64,000 bases of DNA from Ianthella basta (taxonomy: Eukaryota > Porifera > Demospongiae > Verongiida > Ianthellidae), in assembly GCA_964019415.1 (NCBI GenBank), contig OZ025870.1, positions 1,202,001 to 1,266,000 of the forward strand, written 5' to 3'. Below are positions 10,641 through 21,191 of this stretch, piece by piece. The position numbers were made by a program, and so were the translations under genes. Each line of letters begins with the position of its first letter. The first letter of the stretch is position 1. Under the pieces are notes generated by a model. That model had not been told where the DNA came from. It saw nothing but the letters and a program-made list of their open reading frames with translations, and searched no databases.

Positions 10641-11290
10641 GGTCATCATCATCATAATTTTATTTTGCTACAGGAGATGCTGCATCTGCATAGCTGCAGG
10701 TTTCCATGCAGGCCCTGATTTATCTTAATACAAGGACAGAAACATGAGGGGAGGGAGGGACATGTAATATGGCTGGGACAGAGGATGATAGAATGTAATA
10801 ATTATTGTCAAGGGAAATAATAAGGTGGTCAGAAATCATTGTCAATCAGTCAATATTCAGTCAGTTTGGTTGCCAAGATGGATGAGTGTGAATGCTGCAT
10901 AAGTAGAGCCTTATGAAAGGCAGAATCTGAGCTTGTGCACTTTACTTCATTCGGAAGGTCATTGTATATAGCTTGGCTCCAAAGTACTCAAACGAAGACC
11001 TATACCAATTAGTATGCGTGCTTTCAAATGCAGATCTTTTGCCCTGCGGGTCGAATGATCGGCGGTGAGGATGGAGTAACGAATTTGTTACAGAAATAGT
11101 TGGGGCACGTCTGCTTAGACAGCTGCGGACTTGCAGTAGCTATCGTGCTGGTATCTCTTCTACATGAGAGAGGGGGCAGGCTCAGTTGACTGCGCATCTC
11201 CTCAGTGCTGCTTCTAGGGGGCTTGTTCAGGATTATGCGTAGGGCATAGTTCTACAAACGCTCCAATCTCTTGGTGAAGGTGGTGCGTGA
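10640..11290 (-). mobile_element. LINE 3' fragment (RT C-terminus), minus strand
   Basis: Read on the minus strand, 11290 to about 10900 encodes the typical end of a CR1/L2/RTEX-like reverse transcriptase: LERLQNYALRIILNKPPRS followed, after decay, by a YFGAKLYNDLPNEVKS-type motif. A 3' UTR then ends in ATTATGATGATGATGA, in line with the short-repeat 3' tails of CR1/L2-type LINEs. Stops and frameshifts interrupt it. The same fragment at 40985-41640 shows that the insertion predates duplication of this block. Confidence 0.75.
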
Positions 11291-11349
11291 GCGGCGGCCA
11301 TTTAAACGGTAAATCGACCCCGGGTGACAAAACAGACGCACGCTGGATA

Positions 11350-11421
11350 TAGTCTCGTACCCGACCCTATCCGCCAGCCGCCATTTTATTCGGCCGGCGG
11401 ACAGGGTCTGGTACGTAACTA
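11350..11421. mobile_element. 72-bp palindromic mini-element in the GTPase-1 promoter
   Basis: Two arms of about 31 bases (left arm begins TAGTCTCGTACCCGACCC) pair around a CCATTTTATT loop. It is flanked by 12-bp direct repeats ACGCTGGATATA (11340-11351 and 11421-11432). The terminal sequence resembles that of the element at 62156-62744. The centre, read on the minus strand, is AATAAAATGGCGGC, a YY1-like motif. The GTPase-5 copy at 41699-41770 has an even better stem. Confidence 0.65.
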
Positions 11422-11428
11422 CGCTGGA

Positions 11429-11434
11429 TATAAA
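11429..11434 (+). promoter_or_regulatory. TATA-like box of GTPase-1
   Basis: TATAAA within GGATATAAATCG, identical at 41778-41783 before GTPase-5. It lies 33 bases before the first ATG of the long frame (11467) and 146 before the ATG preferred here (11575). A start site about 30 bases downstream would place the first ATG at or inside the very start of the transcript. Confidence 0.4.
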
Positions 11435-11574
11435 TCGACAAATATTAATCACCGTACAGCTGATCAGTGTGGGGCTCGCTCAGGCTGGCCCCAATAATAC
11501 GTTTATTCGTACAGTGCCGCCTCATTCTAGCTGTTCCAGTCTTAGCTATAGCCTCCTATTCGTGTGGGTCAGAA

Positions 11575-14005
11575 ATGGAAGGGTTTCAGATGAGCCAGTG
11601 GATAGGCACGTTTTGTGAGGGAGTCGGCGAATTCCATGTCATTTTCGTTGGAGGCCGAAAATCGATAGGAGGCTCGTTCGTGGGGAGCTTAGTGGGCTTG
11701 GATCACAAGAAATTCCGTGCTAACGTTCAGTACTCTAATCCCTTTGGCACTGACCCGAGTCCACTAGATCCTGACATTATTAGAAGAGAAGTCAACCCCA
11801 TCTCAGTTACAGAGAAACACAGAATTATCGTGGACAGAGTGGGGGTTACTGTACACTACGTACCTGCACTGTCTGATGCTACAGGCTACAAAGATGAGAG
11901 CTACTTTAAGGACGCGCAGGGATTATTGTCCTGCTACGGGAAGAGAGGGTTGTTAGTGTTCTGTATTGACATGTCAGAAACGCGGCTCCGTGGCAGTGTG
12001 CTTCGTACTCTTCAAGAGCTGAAGCCAGACTGGAGTCGAACTGTCATCGTCCTGACTTTTGGAGACTCCCTGCCAGCTCTCATGCGTAACTGGGATAATC
12101 CTGAGTTTCCCAGAGGCGGGTATTTCGACGTAAAATTGGGTGATTGGACTAAAGAGCTAAAGGCACTTCTTGAGCGTATTGGAGTGAAGCAAGAGGTGGT
12201 TGCTAAGATTGACATTTGCCCCGTTGCCGATCAACCTGGAGACCTCCTCCCTAATGGAAAAACGTGGCTTCCCCCACTGTCTTTGGCCATCATGGAAATA
12301 CTATCACCTGAGAAGAAGGCCGCATTTTTGGAGGAACACTCCACACTATTGCCTACTGTCAGTGCAGCGGCAGAACAGCCAGCAACACTGTCACCTACCA
12401 TTTCTACAGTTACAGATCTCATGTCAACAATGCATGTTAGTACACCACCTGAGGTTCAGTCAAGTAGTGAGAGCACTATGCCGGTTTCTGCTGCTTCACC
12501 TGCGCTTTCAGAAAATCAGTCGCAATCCATCAGAGCCGCTCTGTCAAAGCTAAGGAAGGATTGCCCTGTGTTTGGCATCTTAGTGATAGGTAGAACAGGT
12601 GTTGGTAAGTCCACCCTCATCAACAACCTCCTTGGGAAGGAGGTAGCAAGCGTGGGCCACACACTGCAGTCGGAGACACCAGATGTAAACCCACATGAGG
12701 TTACCGTGGAAGGAGTGCAAATCGTTGTGTATGACACGCCGGGCCTAGGTGACGTGAAGGGTGAGGAAGAGGAGCGGCGGCACCTGAAGTACATGGAGGA
12801 AGTTCTAGCACAGAAGAAGATTCATCTGGTTGTGTACTGCTTTCAGATGAAGAATACCATAATGACAAGCAGTGTAGTTGGTGCCATCCGCAGGTACCAC
12901 CAGATTGGTGTGGACTGGAAGCAGAGTGTCGTTGCGCTCACATTTGCTGATGCTGTCTATGTGCCTAAGAGGAAACATCACAAGTTTAAAATGAGGTTTC
13001 TCTTTGCAGAGAGATTGGCCTACTGGCAGTCTAAGTTAGAAAAGGAGCTGGTTGAAATAGTTGGCGTGAGGTCAGTAGCAATTGTGGAGCAGAATGTTCC
13101 AGTGAGTGTAGGTGTAGTTGAGCAGTCGAGGAACTTGAACATTTGTCCAACTTCTCTACTACCAACAGATAAGCTCCCAAATGGTAATCCATGGTATGTC
13201 CCTCTCTGGCTGCGCATTGTGGAGATCCTGTCACCCGCAGCAACTGTTCGGTTTCTAGACATCCACAGGAACAACATCTGTGACGAGCAAGCACCACCTC
13301 CAAGCAAGCATTTCAAACTACAACTGCAACTCACCAGGGATGACAAAAATCGTGTCACAAATGCCATTGCTGTCACTGTAGAAACAACTGGGATGGACAG
13401 CAGTGAGGTACTCTCTCTTTCAAAATCAAGTATTGGGGAATTGCTCAAGTTATTTGCTCCGGAGCAAGCAGGCCAAAGTGAAAGTGAGCCCGAGCAGGCA
13501 ACGTCACCACAGAATCTGACACAGTCTGCCAAAGTGGTCATCTTGTCACAGAATGTGTATAGTAAGTTTGAGAGCAAGGAGAGTGTGATATATGTGCAGC
13601 TGAAAGAAACTTGATAAACTTAGTGCATGCAGGAGTTAGGTATGATCATGAGTGGTAGCTAACGTACTTCTGAAGATGTGAAATGGTCATGAATGTGAGA
13701 TCTCTACTTTCTCTGCAGAACGTTGGGACCACCTCATGCTCTTCAGAAAACATGTGAGCAGGAAAGCTGCAGGCAAGGGGAGGGCTCTTCTGGAAGCACT
13801 GTTGTGTGATGCAGCCAAGGTAGAAAAGTGCTTTGAGGACAACTTCCTGAATGAGGAGAGAGCTGTGCAAACTGGTCTTGTCAAATGGATGGGAGGCAGA
13901 GTAGACGGCCAACCTCCCACCTGGAAGGTTCTTCTTGAAGCCATGGACTTCGCCGAATTTGATAAGCAACATGTCCAAAGCCTATCAAAAGACCTCGGCC
14001 TCTAA
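11575..14005 (+). CDS. GTPase-1: pseudoGTPase-GTPase with Death-like C-terminus (2 exons)
   Basis: Exon 1 is 11575-13561, with donor A|GTAAGT; exon 2 is 13719-14005, after a TCTGCAG acceptor. The join is in phase and gives 757 residues. Residues about 20-240 form a GTPase-like half whose P-loop is degenerate (GGRKSIGGS at 26-34). A Ser/Thr-rich linker follows. The second half has GRTGVGKS (339-346), DTPG (387-390) and an unusual G4, TFAD (456-459). Both halves end in a PNGxxWxxPLxLxIxEILSP block. Exon 2 (about 663-757) resembles a Death-type domain (PPTWxVLLEAM...LGL). The DTPGLGD and LTFAD style is closest to AIG1/GIMAP or Toc-like GTPases. The start is the conserved MEGFQ; an upstream ATG at 11467 would add 36 residues with a hydrophobic stretch. 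NUP210 copy P2 starts 383 bp downstream. Confidence 0.8.
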
Positions 14006-14813
14006 CAGTTCTTGACACATTGCTAGCTATGTTTAACTTGGTTTTATTTCTTTAAAATTTACTTTAATTTGATATTTTGTAACTAGCTACGTACGTATTT
14101 TAGCTTCATACGTAGCTAGCTACATACCTGTCACATAGCTATCATGTTGAATTATAGGTAGTCTTTAATTTGTTAGTTCACATGACACGTTATGTACAGG
14201 AATTGTGCGTGCATTACTTGTATATATGTACATGTGCAGTTGCTTTATCCTGTATGCATGGCTTGTGCATGTGTTGTCACTGTTGATCCATTGCACTGCA
14301 CCTAATCCCGGGACCCGTAATTGATTGAATCCAAAATGGAAGTGGGACCCGTCCACACGTGCACCAACAAAGCGGCGTTTGCTCGCAATGAGTTCAACTG
14401 TACCTCTGTCCTTCCTCGCCTGTCTCCTTCTGTTGGTCCACTTGGTCTCGTGCAAGCAGTTCGCCCTCAACGTACCACAGGTGAGGGAGGGGGAGAGCTA
14501 TGGCTGTGAGAGTGGGACAGGTCGGGATTGTTTTAGCGGCTAGTTGATTGTGCCGTAGAGTATCTTTGGTTGTACGTTTGCCTTCAGTCAAGGGGACAGC
14601 TCCTTCGTCTACTTGTGCTAAGCGAATTAAGGAATTAGCCTCGACCGGCTAACAGTGTCCCTTTCTTTGTAGGTGTTGTGGTCGATTCTAGAGTGTGTAT
14701 GTTTACTTCACTCTTCCACCTCCAGGTGTTGTTACCTTATGTCCCTGAACAATCTGGAGTGAAGACCAACTTTACATTAAAGTCACAGAATGGATGCTTC
14801 CAATGGTATAGTG

Positions 14814-14817
<4 letters not shown>

Positions 14818-14865
<48 letters not shown>
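14818..14865. repeat. (CA)n in intron 2 of NUP210 copy P2
   Basis: CA run starting about 10 bases after the exon 2 donor; equivalent tracts are at 45200-45276, 26620-26698 and 38809-38910. Confidence 0.9.
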
Positions 14866-14869
<4 letters not shown>

Positions 14870-15140
14870 ACTGGCTATTGCACATGTTGTGAGTATGTTT
14901 GTTTGTACATATTTGTGCTTGTAGGATCAGTACAAAGCCTGATGTTGCCATGGTGACCCCTCAGTATGAGTCCTCATCTCAAATGTGTTCCCGTCAAGCT
15001 CTAGTGACATCAGTGTCTGGTGATCCTCAGAGAGAGAAGGCAGTCATTCTAGCAGAGGAACAAGGTGTGTGTGTGTGTGCATGCGTGCGTGCGTGCATGC
15101 GTGCGCGCGCAGCTATCAGATGAAGGTTAGCCTAACCCTA

Positions 15141-15175
<35 letters not shown>

Positions 15176-15239
15176 GTTTGGTTTGTGCTTGCTGTGTTTT
15201 TGTGAAATTGCTATTTTTCCACATGGTTCATTGCTCTTC

Positions 15240-15347
15240 TGACCTCCCCTTCCCTCCATTCACTCGCCTCCCCTCCCTTCCCTCTCCCCCCTCCCCTCTG
15301 CTCCCTCCCCTCCCCTTCCCTCCCCTCCCCTCCCCTCACACACACAG
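15240..15347. repeat. C-rich (CCCCT)n tract before exon 4
   Basis: Tandem CCCCT/CCCTT units ending in CACACACACAG, the exon 4 acceptor. The complementary strand has many GGGG runs separated by one to a few bases, compatible with G-quadruplex or triplex formation. Confidence 0.75.
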
Positions 15348-16140
15348 TTACTGGTACTCAGTTGAGATGTGATGTGTTTGTGGACACCATTCACAAGATA
15401 GAGATCACCACGACCACCAGAGAACTGCTTCTGGAGGAGACACCAGAGATGTTCGATGTCAGAGCTTTTGATGAAGAAGGTACACACACCACACAATGTG
15501 TTTCATTGTCCCCTGCCCCCATTGGTGGTCTTGTGAGAACCACAGTAGTTTCCAAGTCCTAGTATTGTTGCAGAGTGCAGTGATGCTTGTTTCATGACTC
15601 GCTTATTGTGGTGATATTGTGTGCAGTTGTGTAGCTAATCTTCATCTGTTTCAAGCGTTTTGCAAAATGGTTGCTGTTTCTGTCATGTTATACGTACCAC
15701 CTCTGCTGAACTTGAACTCACTTTTGGCTCCATATCCATAAACGGTTTGGTCCCATGGTTATGGTGTCAAGTAAGTTCGAAATTCAGAGGTGAGACGTAT
15801 AACATGACAGTAACATTCATAATGGTAGACATTTTGCAAAGCACTGTTCTTGAATGACAAGATAATGTCTTGTACATACACGTACGTACGTATGAGTTAT
15901 CCAGTGAAGAAACGTCTCATATAGACGTCCTTTGATTCAACTTTACTTGGTTACCACAGTATGTGCTAGATGTACACCGACCTGTTATGTTTCCTCCTTC
16001 ACGAATCAGGCAACATCTTCAGCACTCTACGAGGTCTTCTCTTTGAGTGGACTCTGTCCAAGGACACTACAGCTAGGAATCAGAAATTGGAACCAGATGA
16101 GATTCTAACGTATGGAAGTGGGAATGTGTTCTGTGTATGT

Positions 16141-16215
16141 CTGAGGTGTGTGTGTGCATGCGTGCGTGCATGCGTGCGTGTGTGTGCGTGTGTGTGTGTG
16201 TGTGCATGTGCGTGT

Positions 16216-16303
<88 letters not shown>

Positions 16304-16320
16304 ATGTGGTGTGTGTGTGT
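16141..16320. repeat. (GT)n microsatellite
   Basis: Long GT tract with GCGT interruptions where copy P2 breaks off after exon 5. The retroelement fragment abuts it. Confidence 0.9.
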
Positions 16321-16325
16321 GCGTC

Positions 16326-16860
16326 TCACAACTTCCCCAACCCCAATTGGGCGAACCCCTGGGTTTTTGTTGAGTGGAACTAGTCGGCAGGCTAGTAGGG
16401 CACTCAAAGCCTCGGGAGCAACACAAGCAGTACACATCCTCCTGGTGACTCCTGCAATGGCATCACACAGATTAGAGGAAGCCTCTTTGAATGACGAGCA
16501 CATCTTGCGCCAGGCAGCTGCATTGGTGCCCGACGGTCCGGCTGTTTCAGTTGAATGCAAAACAGTGTCCTTAATCATGAGACCGTTGATGGATGTAAAC
16601 ATGACTGGGTCAACTGGAAGTGCATTTTGCAACATGTTCTCCAATAAGGCGGCACTATCAACTGACTTGGCTTCAGGATGAAGGGACAAGAGAGCCTCTT
16701 CAACGGTGACAGAACTTCCATTGCTGATAGTTATGACATCATCGATTTTCAAAGGGGAGCCAGTGGATTTCCGCGACAGGTAATTGAGAGCTCCATGTAC
16801 ATTCCCAGCAAACATCATCTTACTGAACGTGCGGGAGACAGATTCATCTTCTGGTGAGGG
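16326..16860 (-). mobile_element. Retroelement fragment, start of a reverse-transcriptase ORF
   Basis: The minus-strand frame from 16818 downward contains AGPSGTNAAAWRKMC, SSNLCDAIAGVTRRMC and ACRLVPLNKNPGVRPIGVGE. This pattern is typical of the region leading into the fingers of RT proteins found in many invertebrate genomes. It is a fragment only, cut off at the GT tract. The family is uncertain; I treat it as LINE-like. It separates exons 1-5 from the rest of NUP210 copy P2. Confidence 0.65.
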
Positions 16861-17160
16861 AGTTCTCCTTGGGAGGTGGGCTTGGATGCAATTAATTAAA
16901 TGGATTCCAATTAAAACTTGGCTCGACTCCTACGCCCGACTTGGCTTGACTCCTAAATCCAATTATATGGACAGTTCTGATTGGTTAAATGCTCAACTTT
17001 CAGATGATATGCTGGGAACCCATTCAGCTAGTAAATTAGAATAATTATACAATACTTAAGCCTGGTAAAGGTGTACATAAACCATGGCCAGCTATATAAA
17101 ATGATACAACTGCGCATGCATGCATGGACATGTCTATTATATGACGTCACTCTTGATATA
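16861..17160. other. Unassigned spacer
   Basis: No gene seen. GAnCCTGGTAAAGGT and GCATGTCTATTAT motifs recur near 40300-40470, hinting at a shared upstream sequence of the GTPase family. It ends in CTTGCAG directly before the GTPase fragment. Confidence 0.4.
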
Positions 17161-17164
17161 CTTG

Positions 17165-17550
17165 CAGGTCAGAAATGGAAGTGTTTCAGATGAGCCAGTG
17201 GCTAGGCAGGTTTTGTGAGGGAGACGGTGGATTTCATCTCATTTTCGTTGGAGGCTGAAAATTGATAGGAGGCTCGTTCGTGAAGAGCTTAGTGGGCGAG
17301 GATCATAAGGAATTCAGTGTTGAAGTTCAGTACTTATTCCAGTTCTCGTTCAACTGGATCTATCTGGTATCTATCTTACACATATCAGAAGATGATGAAG
17401 AATACATAGTTTTGGTGGACAGAGTGAAGGTTACTGTACACCTTGTACCTGCACTATCTGATGCTACAGGCTACAAGGATGAGAGGTACTTTCGGGCCGC
17501 GCAGCAATTGGCAAAGCACAGGAGGAACGGTATATTAATGTTCTGTATTG
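17165..17550 (+). pseudogene. GTPase N-terminal-half fragment fused to NUP210 intron 7
   Basis: Matches the first half of GTPase-1/-5: MEVFQMSQWLGRFCEGDG at 17175 onward, then LVPALSDATGYKDERYF and LMFCIDL. A stop lies within the degenerate P-loop region (GGCTGA near 17259). At about 17550 the GTPase sequence switches abruptly to the pyrimidine-rich end of NUP210 intron 7 and exon 8. This is a recombination junction, and the second GTPase half is absent. Confidence 0.85.
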
Positions 17551-18012
17551 ACCTTTTGTCCTGTCTAACCCACCTCTCCCTTTACCTGTCCCCTTGCCTC
17601 TACTCCCACCCCCACCCCTCCAGCGGTGCCCCTCCCCTCTGCGCAGTACTCAGTTGAGCTCAGCGACACCTCAGTGGGTCGCCTGGTGGTGAAGAAGACT
17701 CGTGTGATTGGACAGGACTACGGTCACACTGAGCTCCACCTCCTGGACAACAACACACCAATCGACCACAACGTGTCGGCTGACATACACGTGGTGAAAC
17801 CCCATCATTTAGGTAAGTGGGTGTGACCACACTAGATCAGCCTATACGTAGCTACTGGCAGCTTTGAAGTGCTACTGATGTTGGTAACGATGTTCTTTGT
17901 GCTACTTCCAACAATTATACTAACCACCTTCTGTCTTGACTCTGTTCAGGGTTCTATGTGACTGGTAACAATTGGGTGTTGGAAGTGGGACGGCTGTAGT
18001 TTTTTATGTCAG

Positions 18013-18180
<168 letters not shown>

Positions 18181-18705
18181 GTGCATGTTTGTGTGTGTGT
18201 GTGCACATGTATGTACTTGTTTCTTATCTCCTGTCTGTGTGTGCAGGTAAACGTTATGCGTTGCTATCACTGTTGCAAGGCTATACCCATAGTTTTACCA
18301 TGCTTTGCACTTAATCCATTTCTGCCTCTCCTTTCTTTCCCCCTCCTTTGTCCCAGGCCTTTGGTGGCAGTGGCAGTTATCAGTGGTCGCTAGCAGAAAA
18401 GAATGGTGTGATAGCTGTTAATTTGGGAGGCGTGGTCACTGCACTAATGCAAGGGTCATCCTCAGTGCAAGCGACAGACCAGAAGAATGCCTTGCACTTT
18501 GCAACAGCTAAGGTATGGCATGTGGAGATTGAATTAGCTTATCTGCTGTTCGATGTTGAGAGTTTCTGATAGCAGCATCTTATAACCTTACTTGTTACTC
18601 TTGTTTGTAGGTTGCGGTTGTAGGTACGCCTGCCAAGATCCAGGTTCTACATTCCAAAGTTGAAGCTGAACTGGGAAGTAGTCTCTCCCTACCTATCCAA
18701 ATATG

Positions 18706-20199
18706 GTAGGTAATCCCTTCAATGTATCAGAGTGGCTGAGTACATTTGATGTTCTTGCTTTCTTCTCACCAGCAAAGATCCCATTGAACTACACATTACT
18801 ATCCTTAATAATTTATATTTAATCTTTTCAGTCTGTGTGTACGCTTGTGCGAGTCATTAAAAACGGGCATCTGATTGGAGGATGCAATCATGTGACCGCA
18901 AAACATGGCCGCTTTGGCCGAGCGCGCATTTGCTTCACAGCAAGCAATCTCTGAGACACTCTGCATCCCTTAGGTTGAAAGACGCTAGTGTCACGCTCTT
19001 GCATAGAGGTCTCCTGCTATTCGCTCGTGAGAAGGAGTTGTTCTGGCATGTGCAGGTGTTATGTCAGCTGGCGACATGAGGCGGAGCGAGGGCGGCCAAA
19101 GGATGTGCATGCTTGTTCGTAATACTACATACATGTATTTTCCCCAACAACTGTGCTTGTTAGTGAATGCATAGAAACTACCACAGGCTTTGCTCCATTT
19201 GCTGAAAGAGTAACTGCCACATGTGTGAATACTAATTGTAAATGTACAAATAGTATTAGTGGAACATTTGCAACTGTTTTACACAAAAGTACAGAAATTC
19301 TTTGTTTTTATTTTGTGCAATGGATTTTGATACTAAATTTCTCTGTGGGTGCCAGATTACCTATGTATGTATGCAGGGAAGCCTAAATCAACAGAGAAAT
19401 GCCATTTTCTTTAGTGAAATTACTCAATATTGATAGGTGTTGGCAGGGGATGCCAAAATCCCTAGGGGGATACCATATTCCCCGGGGAAGTTTACTCGGG
19501 ATTGCCGGGTGTCCATTGTTTGCAGGGATGGCTATGTCACAAGAAGGATGTCACATTCTATAGTGAACTCACTCAGGGGTTAAATTGTCCCATAATATAT
19601 AGGCATACACACCAAACTCCTATTCCCCAGGCCTCAAAATACCGAGGACTTTATTTATTTTATGATTATTATTAATTTTACATATGTGGTGTATATTGCA
19701 ATCTCATTATGAAGCAGTATAATACAGAGTAAAAAACCTTGGAAACATTGCAATCTACCTCCATAAAGCAGCCACCTCTCCATACAGGCCAATCTTAACT
19801 AGCCCACAGGTGGCTGTCCTCAACAGGTTTCACTGTACTGTATACGTATACATGAATCAAACACTCTATTATATTTCTTTGTCTGTAGTATTTTTTTATG
19901 TTGTTGGGATCTGCACTATCTGCTTTGAGCCCAAACTGTTACAGTAGTACATATACTGTTTTAGGGAAAATTTCAGGGGTTCATTTCAGAATTTCTTTGT
20001 TTTTTCTGCAATAGATTTTGATAACTTAATTTCTCTGTGGGTGTCAGATTACCTATGTATGTATGCAGAGAAGCCTAAATCAACGGTGAAATGCCATTTT
20101 CTTTAGTGAAATGTACTCAATATTGCTAGACGTAGCCAGGGGATGCCAAAATCCCTAGTGGGATACCATATTCTCCGGTGATGTTTACTCGGGATTGCC
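18706..20199. other. NUP210 intron 12-like sequence with an internal 200-bp repeat
   Basis: Collinear in part with intron 12 of the intact gene (49574-50586). A roughly 200-bp segment with AGCCTAAATCAACnGnGAAATG and GGGATGCCAAAATCCCTAG occurs at 19313-19512 and again at 20007-20206. One copy is in the intact intron (about 50130-50330). No exon 13 is found. Confidence 0.6.
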
Positions 20200-20945
20200 A
20201 GGGGACAGATGCAAATGGCATAAGTATGGAGGTCGACTAAGAAGCTGGGATCACTATTGGGAGATGCACTGCACGAAACAGCTGGCTCTGGTGGCATTCA
20301 GCAGAATGTGGACATTGTACACGTGATTGCGATGACAACATACGCATGTTTGTGAAGCACTTTGCCTTCAACTTTACAATGCTTTCATTTTACCTGTCCT
20401 CACTTACAACATGGGCACCTTAGCTCTAGCACAAGCAGAGAGTGCATGTTTGGACTCCTTTCACTGTACCCAACTAAAACATCTGCTGGGAATTTGATGG
20501 TTACAGCACATCTTGTATATAGCTTTGTACCAATGTTGCCACTGTGAGCCTCTCAGCATTTAGACCACGGAGGCCCGATGGAGATTATTTGGTCATGTAC
20601 TAAGGTTGCCCCATAACATACCAGCACAGATGGCAATTGCCAGTTACTTTCAACCACCCATTGGTGTGCTGGCATGCTGGAGAGGACAACCGCGGACTAC
20701 GTGCACTACCAGTAATGCTCAATGCTGACCTACAGAATTCTGGATACTAACTGCAGCTACGAAGCTAGGTGGACCTTGAATACTTGAGACAGCTAGCATC
20801 AAGCCAATGGACAAGGAGATCTAGAATTGTCAAAGCGGCACAAGTGAAACTGACTTAACTGTAGTGCATACATTTGTGCTCAGTAATGGTGTGTAACGCG
20901 AAAATGCTTCATATAATAATAATAATAAATAAGTACTCTAGACTT
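20200..20945 (+). mobile_element. Decayed LINE 3' end (RT C-terminus) with TAA-repeat tail
   Basis: Across shifting + frames one can read LYNAFILPVLTYNMGTLAL, RWRLFGHVLRLPHNIPAQM and RGQPRT, the usual C-terminal signature of CR1/L2/RTE-like reverse transcriptases. It is followed by a DLEYLRQLASSQW-like remnant. The copy ends in an AATAATAATAAT tail (20917-20930). Several frameshifts and stops mark it as old. Confidence 0.75.
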
Positions 20946-21191
20946 ACAAGGTTTCTGTCTATTTGACTGTAGCCTCCCGTATGTATATTATGTTTGTATT
21001 GAAAACACAAGTGCTTCACTTGTGGTGGATATTATTATATAAGCAACCAGTCATCTAACATAAACCATCAGTATTGAGAACAGGTGAGGCAGCAGTTTGT
21101 TCACGGTGACTTAGTCTGGCCACTATAGACCCAATTCCAGCTTTCATTATTGGATCTAGTAGCTACACCCAAGTTTTCTTTCAGTGGCGCG

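Noticed and set aside
13020-13577. Minus-strand frames of 90-185 residues opposite the GTPase genes
   Set aside because: They recur only because the opposite strand is conserved coding sequence; they lack independent start context and domain similarity.
11575-14005. Naming the GTPases GIMAP or GBP
   Set aside because: The P-loop, DTPGLGD and LTFAD style points to the AIG1/Toc side of the P-loop GTPases, but the two-half layout and death-fold tails fit neither family; without a profile search a name would be a guess.
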